A stretch of DNA of 64,000 nt from Wurfbainia villosa. Lineage: Eukaryota > Streptophyta > Magnoliopsida > Zingiberales > Zingiberaceae. The DNA is taken from the NCBI GenBank assembly GCA_025175895.1, contig CM046006.1, forward strand, positions 67,724,288 through 67,788,287, read 5' to 3'. Below the pieces are notes generated by a model. It had not been told where the DNA came from and ran no database searches. It saw only the letters and a program-made list of their open reading frames with translations. How positions within the stretch are numbered: the first letter of the stretch is position 1; the number at the start of each line of letters is the position of its first letter. Shown here one piece after another: positions 56,580-64,000 of this stretch. The position numbers and the translations under genes were made by a program.

Positions 56580-57962
56580 CTAGGCGACAGCAACTTCTAC
56601 CTCCTTTACGATTTCTCGTATCAGGTGGTACTTGCGCTCTATGTGTTTACTAGCCTTATGGGATCGTGGTTCCTTCGAGTTTGCAACTGCACCACTATTT
56701 TCACAATAAATTGTGATAGTTTTGGGCAAACCAAGAATCACATCAAAGTCCATCAGGAAGTTTCTGATCCATACAGCTTCTTTGGCCGCCTCAGAGGCTT
56801 CCACATACTCAGCTTTCATGGTAGAGTCCGCCATGCATTTCTGCTGGACACTTCTCCATACAATGGCTCCACCTCCCAAAGTAAACACAAAACCTGAGGT
56901 ACACTTACTGTTATCCCTATCTGATTGGAAGTCGCAATCCATGTAACCCTCAGGGAGTAATTGGTCTGCCTGGTAAACTAGCATATAATACCTAGTCCTT
57001 CTCAAGCACTTCAATATATGCTTTACCGCAGTCCAATATCCCTGTCCTGGATTACTCTGATATCTGCTGACCATGCCAATGGCATAGCAGATATCTGGTC
57101 TCGTACATAGCATCTCATACATGAGGCTTCCTACTGCCGAAGCATAAGGAACCACCTTCATTTCCTCTATCTCCTCAGATGATCTAGGACACATCTCCTT
57201 AGACAAAGGAACTCCATGCCTGAAAGGTAGAAAACCCTTCTTGGAGTTCTGCATGCTAAAATGATCCATTATCGTGTCTATGTATGAAGCTGGGATAAGC
57301 ACGATAACCTTGATCCCAAGGATGTGTCCCACTTCTCCCAAGTCCTTCATATCAAACTGTTTGGACAACCATACCCTTACGTCCGATAACACCTTGATAT
57401 TGTTGCCAATCAACAAAATGTCATCTACGTATAGTACAAGAAATACCACTACATTTTCGTCACATCTCTTGTATACACAAGACTCATCCAAACTTTGAAT
57501 AAATCCATAAGACTGGATCACCTCATCAAAGCAGATGTTCCAAGACCTCGAAGCTTGTTTCAATCCATAAATGGACCGATTAAGCTTACATACAAGATGC
57601 TCTTTGCCCTTAGCAATGAATCCCTCTGGTTGCTTCATGTAGATGTTTTCCTCAAGACTTCCATTAAGGAAAGCTGTCTTGACATCCATCTGCCACACCT
57701 CATAATCCATATGAGCTGCTATGCATAAGAGAATCCGGATAGACTTAAGCATGACTACCGACGAAAAGGTCTCCTTATAATCGATACCCTCTTTCTGAGT
57801 ATACCCCTTCGCAACAAGCCTCGCTTTGAAGGTCTCAACCTTCCCATCTATTCCTCTCTTTCTCTTGTAGATCCACTTGCATCCAAAGGTTTTTATACCA
57901 TCGGGTGATTCTACTAGCTCCCATACCTGATTTGAATCCAAAGATTCAATCTCAGTAATCAT
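56580..57962 (-). pseudogene. A unit 2 RT-RNase H, longest open frame of the window (460 codons)
   Basis: One continuous frame covers RT (FKARLVAKGYTQKEGIDYKE, MDVKTAFLNGSLEENIYMKQ, YVDD at 57420-57431) and RNase H (GYMDCDFQSD, MKAEYVEASEAAKEAV, IYCENSGAV). The shared 23-nt deletion is here joined by a further 1-nt loss near 57291, giving a net 24 nt: the frame is kept but eight residues after LGIKVI are missing. Two RNase H acidic sites look altered (DCD for DSD, CEN for CDN). It is preceded by a stop, so it is not part of an intact polyprotein. Probably inactive. Confidence 0.85.
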
Positions 57963-57985
57963 TGCACTTTGGCAAGACGTTGCAT

Positions 57986-58704
57986 CTATATCTTGGATTG
58001 CCTCGTCGTATATCCAGGGATCAGGTTCATGTTATCTAAGAACATGAATCTATGAGGTTGTCTAACAACTCTTCCACTACGACGAGGTATCACCTGTGTA
58101 TCCTCTGTGACACGCGGTGCAGTGACATGTGGTATATCCTCTTGTACCGGTGGTACTAAAGAAGTGACTTCCCCTTTTAACTCCCCCAGAACCATTTTAA
58201 TCTTGGGCTTGTGGCTCATCACATAGTCTTCTACTAGAAATCTGGCGTTCGTGCTAACGATCACCCTCTGATCTCTAGGACTATAAAACAATCCACCCTT
58301 CGTTCCCCTGGGATAGCCAATGAACAAGCGTATTTCTGTACGAGGTTCCAACTTACCAACATATGCCTTTAGCACATGTGTTGGACTCCCCCATATCCGA
58401 ATATGTCTTAGACTAGGCTTTCGCCCAGTCCACAACTCTGTGGGAGTAGAAGGCACTGATTTAGATGGAACCAAGTTCAGAATGTACACCGCCGTATCTA
58501 GGGCATATCCCTAGAACGAATCTGGTAACTTAGAATAACTCATCATCAATCTAACCATCTCCATAAGAGTCCTATTCCTTCGCTCTACTACACCATTCTA
58601 CTGGGGTGTGCCAGGTGCAGACAATTGGGATTGAATCCCAGCCTCTGATAAGTAGTTCCTAAACTCTCCTAAGAGGTACTCACCACCACAATCAGATCGT
58701 AGTT
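57986..58704 (-). pseudogene. A unit 2 integrase C-terminal part and linker
   Basis: The main frame 58489-57986 has LWTGRKPSLRHIRIWGSPTH, GLFYSPRDQRVIVSTNARFL and RSGRVVRQPHRF. The WGYALDTAVYILN box is cut by a stop at 58510-58513, and the PQQNGV box near 58600 has a stop for Gln (CTA on +). Confidence 0.83.
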
Positions 58705-59232
58705 TCATTCATATCTTGAATAATCGTCTATGAAAAAGATGAAATATTCAATACTACCTCTTGCCTGGATAGTCATAGGACCACACAAATCAAAATGAAC
58801 CATTTCTAACACATCTTTGGCTCTATACCCCTTGGCCTTAAAAGGCCTCTTGGTCATTTTACCTTCCAAGCAAGATTCACAGGTTGGGAAATCTTCCACC
58901 ACTAATGGACCCAGAGGTCCATCAGCTATCAACCTTTGAATTCTGCTTAGGTTAATATGACCAAGCCTAAGATGCCAAAGATATGTTTGGTTCATCTTCG
59001 AAGGTTCTTTTCTCTTATTGGAATTAGAAGATGAGTTATTAATTTCAATTTGCTTAGTGGGAGGTTTTGTATACAAATTTCCTTTCAATGTACCTGAATA
59101 GATATTGTCTCTATTCCTTTTTATAACAACTCTGTCATTAAAAGAAATAGAATATCCATCCATAAACAATTTAGAAACTGAAACTAAATTCTTTCTAAAT
59201 AAAGGTACATAAAGGGAATTTTCTAGAACCAA
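58705..59232 (-). pseudogene. A unit 2 integrase core, same deletion as unit 1
   Basis: 175 codons matching unit 1 almost residue for residue (LRLGHINL, CESCLEGKM, HFDLCGPM for the usual HSDLCGPM, FIDDYSRYE then stop). The deletion junction after YSRYE is identical to unit 1. Confidence 0.87.
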
Positions 59233-59771
59233 AGTTTTATTTTTCTCAAAAGATAAATAAAACTTCTCCCACTACAATAGCCGCCACCATTATGGCATTG
59301 CCCAAGTAAACGGTAATCTCTCCCTTAGCTCGTCATCGGTTTTCCTAGAAACCCTGCAAAGTATTGCAGACATGATTAGTGGCTCTCGTATCTACACACC
59401 AGGTGTCGGTAGATAACACCGCTAATCATGTTTCAACGACTAGTCCAAAGGATATACCTTTGTTCTGTTTCGGACTGGGACAGTCCTTCTTCCAATGTCT
59501 ATCCTGCTTACAAGTAATTGCCTTTCGGCTTCTTCACTCCTCTCTGAGATCCTCCCACCACCTTTGCTTCACCTTGTTTCTTCTTCTTCTTGCCTTTCGG
59601 CTTAGAAGTAGAAACCTTTTTGAGCAACCATGGCTTGAGGACGCTCTTTGAAGAGTGCATACTTGTACTCCTTAGCAGATAAGACAATATCTAGATTCTT
59701 TTCCAATCAACTTTATTTGGGTACAGTAAGTTTATTTCCTTTAGTATCATAGTAAGTGGACTGAAAGTCAT
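59233..59771 (-). pseudogene. A unit 2 gag and protease start, same deletion
   Basis: It starts at 59771 and carries the same ~430-bp gag deletion and the Lys-rich KPKGKKKKKQGEAK stretch. The protease site reads DTRA as in unit 1, with the Trp before it kept (a stop in unit 1). Confidence 0.75.
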
Positions 59772-60806
59772 TCTTGAAAATCCTAAGAATCACATAGATC
59801 ATTACTGTAGATTTCAAAAAATTATTGATTCCTCAAACAATAAAATTTTAAAATCAACCAACACCTCTAAATATCGAGAATATCGCATTCCACGATCGTG
59901 TGGACGTATACGAATTCTACATTTGTAAGAGGAGGTTTTACCCATTAATTTTACTATCTTGTCAACCTAACTTTTTGACAAGTAAAATTAGTAGTTGGTT
60001 TCTCTTCGGCCCTATAAATAAAAGCAGTGACTCTGATGGGGAGGATACTTATATTTGTATCTAAGTGTTCACCATTACTCGGTAACAAGGTAATTATCTC
60101 GGGTTATGTGCCTTACGATGGGCAAGTACACACGCTCCTAAATAATTTCCTATAACCATATTCGACCACAAACAAACTCATCCGATGGGGAGGAAGGCAC
60201 TCAGAGCCGACGCGCAAGTTTGTTTGCATCACATGTCAAATCGTAATGGAGGTCGTGGGAATTTATAAAAATATCCCTCTCCCACTTAGTAATTTGAAAA
60301 TGAGAAATTTTCTAGGCTACGACATGCATATCAAACAATAAGCAAAAAATATGAAAAATAAATTATTTTCGAACTATTATGGCTTTTGTCTTCAATATGT
60401 CTCCCGTCGCATCGCCTTCTCGTCCGCTCCTCCTACGCCATGTACAAGCCATCCGGAGGTCCGAGCCGAGCCTAAAACCTATTTTAATTTACATCCATCG
60501 ATCCTATACTCCACGAGGGAGTGTACATGAAATCTAGATCGAAAGTAAAATAAAATAAAGAGCGGCTAAACAATGCCGTATTTAATTTACCAAAAACTAA
60601 ATACTAGCCTCATCAACCCTGAGGATTCTACAAAATAAATATTTACACACATACAATCACATACACACATATGGCCATAATAGTTGGATCTTATGCCTGC
60701 AACCAAAGAGTTAAACTACGCATATCCTACTATTATCCGGCACATATAATATATGAAAAAGTGCATAAAAATTAACCGAATCCTAAACACACAAAACCAG
60801 AAACCT
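59772..60806 (-). other. Leader of A unit 2, no gene
   Basis: Closely matches 34978-36013 of unit 1. No coding support. Confidence 0.7.
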
Positions 60807-60807
60807 T

Positions 60808-60822
60808 GGCTCTGATACCAAT
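60808..60822 (-). other. Primer-binding site of A unit 2
   Basis: The - strand reads ATTGGTATCAGAGCC directly after LTR3 (element sense). Confidence 0.9.
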
Positions 60823-62781
60823 TGAAGGTTTTGCCCGGAAGCTCTGATACCAATTGAAGGTTTTTGCTTATCGAGTCCGTGAGGGGAAACTTCGCTTCCC
60901 ACTTCACCTCAGTAGCTTGTCCATGGCGATCCCTTCGATGTCCCCGGATTAAAAAAATTTAATCCTAGACAAAAGGGATTGTCAAAGCAACCAAGACATC
61001 GTCGTGCTATTCGTTTAGAGAGGTCACTTGAACAAACTAGTTGTTCAAGTGACCATCCTCTATTCTACGAGTAGCCGCGGAATAGACGCTGTACGGATCG
61101 CCGATTTTTGTGTTTATGCTCGGGATCCAAGTATTATTTATCCATATATAGATTTATATCATGCTCATAAATGAAAAACAAATACAAACATGTAACATAT
61201 AAAAATTAGAGAATCGATATACCTCTCGATCTTCTAATGTATGTCCTTCCTCCTTTCGGACGTCGTGTGGGCGACACTCTACCAAAAGTCGAAGCTCCTA
61301 GATCGCAAATCTTCCTTCCTTGCTCATCCAAAGCAAGAGGAAGAATAGAAACAAGGTTTTTCTCCTCACTAGAAACAACCAACAAGGAACTAAAACTATC
61401 CTTGCTGCCGGCCAACTAGGTGAAGGAGAAGATGGTGGAAAACAACCAAGACACCAAGGAAAGCCCTATATCTTGTTTCCACCACCTAAGGAGAAAAAGA
61501 AGGGGGCTTTTGGGTGCCGGCCAAGGCTGGAAAAGAGGCTGGAGAGGTGCTGGACGTTGGCCAAAAGAGGAAGAAGAAGAGAAGAATACCTTCCTTATTT
61601 GGTGCCACCCTTGCCTCCAAACGCTAATCCTAATCCAATCTCAACTAGGATTCCATCTTGCTGCCCAAACCCTAGCTCTCCTTCAATGTTGTTCATGCCA
61701 ACTCCCATGCCATCCTTTTATAGAGTTAGGGATAAGTCATGAATTAATCTCCTCCATTGGTTCTAGGGATTTAATCTCAACCGTCGGATCTAGAGATTTA
61801 ATCTCAACCGTCGGATCTTAGAGATTTAATCTCTACCAATGGATCTTAGACTTTTGTTTCTATCCATTGGATCTAAGCATCATGAGGTGTCAATAGGCTA
61901 CATTAGGGACCATGAGGAGGAGTTGGGTCTTGTCCACCCATGGATCAAGCCCACATAAATTCCGATCCACTAATGATGATCCAATCCACTAAAGGTTCAT
62001 CATTGATCTACCTCACCAACCCCCATATGATAATATGGGCTCCATATATTATTTGTACATTTTCTTCCCATGTTTAAGATCTCGAATGTCCGTCGATTAA
62101 TTAATTTACTGAACATTAATTAATCAACATCTAACTCCTTGAGTAGTACCACTCAACCTTTTCATCATGCCGGACCAAGTCCACCTGCAGGGTTTACATG
62201 ATGAACCTTATGAGCTCCTCAAGCGAACATCATCATCCTAATATATAGGACACGGTTTCCTCCTATAATCAACGGCACACCATATAAATAATATCATCTC
62301 CCAACTTACCGAGCCTATCGATTTAATCTATAAATCTCGCCCATTGGTAAATCAAAGAGATGAGTACTAAGTATATGTGCCCGTTATTATATCGGGATTA
62401 AGAGCATGTACTAAATAATATTTGAGGTCCGATTCGATTATGTAGTCAGCAATAAATCGAATCACCTCTAAGTCGGTCCTGCTCAATACACACAAAGTGC
62501 ACTAGTGTGATTCTATAGTCAAGACAAACCAACACCAAATCACACTACAACCATTCCGATGGTTTGTCCAAAGTCATCTCGGTTGTGAGCCTTCTATTAT
62601 ACTTTTCAAGGGGCTGATAACATGATCTCCCGTGTGACACCACACACCATGTTATCTACAATGTAAAGTATTAGACAATATTGCATAACCATAAAAATAT
62701 GAAAACAATGATCATGTGATCCTTATTTCAAAAATAAAGATGTTTATAGAAAAGATAGACTTTTCAGTATACATCCCTACA
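60823..62781 (-). repeat. LTR3 of array A
   Basis: The second shared LTR: TGAAGGTTTTGCCCGG to CATCCCTACA with both ends intact, 1,959 bp. It contains the captured PBS copy. PPT of unit 3 (62782-62796) follows directly. Confidence 0.9.
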
Positions 62782-62918
62782 ATCTCCCACTTATAATAAA
62801 AGACTATGCTGCCCTCATACTGCCATACATCTGATTCCCCTTCCGTCCACATGCCTATCAAAGCTCTCACTAAAAGGGCCTTAGTGAAAAGGTCTACCAG
62901 GTCATCCTCTGATACAAT

Positions 62919-63660
62919 CTAGGCGACAACAACTTCTACCTCCTTTACGATTTTTCTTATCAGGTGGTACTTGCACTCTATGTGTTTACTAGCCTTATGG
63001 GCTCGTGGTTCCTTTGAGTTTGCAACTGCACCACTATTATCACGATAAATTGTGATAGTTCTGAGCAAACCAGGAATCACATCCAAGTCCATCAGAAAGT
63101 TCCTGAGCCATACAACTTCTTTGGCCGCCTCAGAGGCTGCCACATACTCAGCTTCTATGGTAGAGTCCGCCATGCATTTCTACTGGACACTTCTCCATAC
63201 AATGGCTCCACCTCCCAAAGTAAACACAAAACCTGAGGTATACTTACTGTTATCCCTATCTGATTGGAAGTCGCAATCCATGTAATTCTCAGGGAGTAAT
63301 TGGTCTGCCTGGTAAACTAGCATATAATCCCTAGTTCTTCTTAGGCACAACAATATATGCTTTACCGCAGTCCAATATCCCTATCCTGGATTACTCTGAT
63401 ATCTACTGACCATGCCAATGGCATAGCAGATATCTGGTCTCGTACATAGCATCGCATACATGAGGCTTCCTACTTCCGAAGCATAAGGAACCGCCTTCAT
63501 TTCCTCTATCTCCTCAGATGATCTAGGACACATCTCCTTAGACAAAGGAACTCCATGCCTGAAAGGTAGAAAACCCTTCTTGGAGTTATGCATGCTAAAA
63601 CGATCCATTATCGTGTTTATGTATGAAGCTTGGGATAAGCACGATAACCTTGATCCCAAG
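62919..63660 (-). pseudogene. A unit 3 RNase H
   Basis: Frames 63659-63381 (SQASYINTIMDRFSMHNSKK, PYASEVGSLMYAMLCTRPDI) and 63173-62919 (IEAEYVAASEAAKEVV, IYRDNSGAV). A stop replaces Gln before KCMADST. Around 63331-63355 a short patch is identical to B rather than to units 1 and 2. Confidence 0.83.
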
Positions 63661-64000
63661 GATGTGTCCCACTTCTCCCAAGTTATTCATATCAAACTGT
63701 TTGAACAACCATACCCTTATGTCCGATAACACCTTGATATTGTTGCCAATCAACAAAATATCATCTACGTATAGTACAAGAAATACCACTACGTTTTCGT
63801 CACATCTCTTGTATACACAAGACTCATCCGGACTTTGAATAAATCCATAAGACTGGATCACCTCATCAAAGCGGATGTTCCAAGACCTCAAAGCTTGTTT
63901 CAATCCATAAATAGTCCGATTAAGCTTACATACAAGATGCTCTTTGCCCTTAGCAATGAATCCCTCTGGTTGCTTCATGTAGATGTTTTCCTCAAGACTT
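63595..64000 (-). pseudogene. A unit 3 reverse transcriptase, cut by the window edge
   Basis: The visible part has SWNIRFDEVIQSYGFIQSPD, VLYVDDILLIGNN and FDMNNLGEVGHILGIKV, then runs out of frame at the same 23-nt deletion as unit 1. The rest of unit 3 lies to the right. Confidence 0.83.

Larger units (their letters stand above)
9434..64000 (-). mobile_element. Element H: Tekay/Del-like Ty3/gypsy retrotransposon with nested insertions
   Basis: Read on the - strand from the right: 5' LTR (26985-29689 visible, its far end beyond the window), PBS at 26977-26964, decayed gag, RT, RNase H and integrase, chromodomain remnant, PPT, and 3' LTR (13009-9434). D splits the integrase; array A splits the 5' LTR. 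Domain order with integrase last plus a C-terminal chromodomain defines a chromovirus, and the long LTRs (3.6 kb) with TGTCACGCCCC ends fit Tekay/Del. Coding frames are all broken, so H is old. Confidence 0.85.
29690..64000 (-). mobile_element. Array A: tandem copia retrotransposon sharing LTRs (at least three units)
   Basis: Order on the + strand: LTR1 (29690-31648), internal 1 (31649-36028), LTR2 (36029-37819 plus 56291-56442), internal 2 (56443-60822), LTR3 (60823-62781), internal 3 (62782 to the edge). Each internal region has its PPT on the left and PBS on the right, and each middle LTR abuts a PBS on one side and a PPT on the other with no host sequence between. LTR1 and LTR3 are both 1,959 bp; internals 1 and 2 are both 4,380 bp. 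Left target duplication would be GTCAC (29685-29689); the right end is not in view. Confidence 0.9.

Noticed and set aside
29690..62781. Three independent insertions of the same family side by side
   Set aside because: No target duplications, host DNA or second LTR copies occur between units; LTR2 and LTR3 directly adjoin PBS on one side and PPT on the other, so shared-LTR tandem structure explains it better.

Overview
This window is nuclear DNA from a seed plant with a repeat-rich genome. It consists almost entirely of LTR retrotransposons (Ty1/copia and Ty3/gypsy) inserted into one another. All primer-binding sites (PBS) match plant initiator-tRNA-Met (TGGTATCAGAG), the gypsy elements look like chromodomain-bearing Tekay/Del types, and the copia elements have plant gag-pol architecture. 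I found no intact host gene, rRNA, tRNA or CRISPR. A monocot is plausible from the overall look of the families, but nothing here proves it.

Layout. (1) 1-1626: 3' LTR of a + strand SIRE-like copia element (G), inserted in the internal region of a - strand gypsy element (E, window start to 6531). E itself interrupts the gag gene of a - strand SIRE-like copia element (F, 6532-9349). E's internal part carries a short stretch resembling a PPR-protein gene. (2) 9350-9433: 84 bp I cannot assign. (3) 9434 to beyond the right edge: a - strand Tekay-like gypsy element (H). Its 3' LTR is 9434-13009; its decayed pol is split by a complete + strand copia element (D, 13905-23086, target-site duplication TGCCC). 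H's 5' LTR starts at 26985 and is interrupted at 29690 by a - strand copia array (A).

(4) Array A (29690 to beyond 64000) is the most unusual structure. It reads LTR-internal-LTR-internal-LTR-internal, with each middle LTR serving two units, so it is a tandem multimer rather than three separate insertions. Its second LTR is split by element B (37820-56285, duplication ATCTC). B's left LTR is split by element C (38170-47683, duplication AATAT/AATAC). The stack H > A > B > C is therefore four levels deep.

How the pieces relate. D, A and B belong to one related copia group: similar pol, and a 26-bp repeat in the LTR upstream of the TATA box. Compared with D, units 1 and 2 of A and also B share a ~430-bp gag deletion and a ~90-bp integrase deletion. 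All three A units share a further net 23-nt deletion in reverse transcriptase. A and B thus look like non-autonomous lineages that were copied with enzymes supplied in trans. A's LTR edge also contains a captured copy of the primer-binding site. Every coding region is broken by stops or frameshifts except C's integrase ORF (341 codons) and unit 2's RT-RNase H ORF (460 codons).

LTR boundaries were set from TG/CA ends, adjoining primer-binding sites and polypurine tracts (PPT), comparison of paired LTRs and target duplications; most should be exact to within a few bases. Homology calls are from recognisable motifs only, as no search was run.
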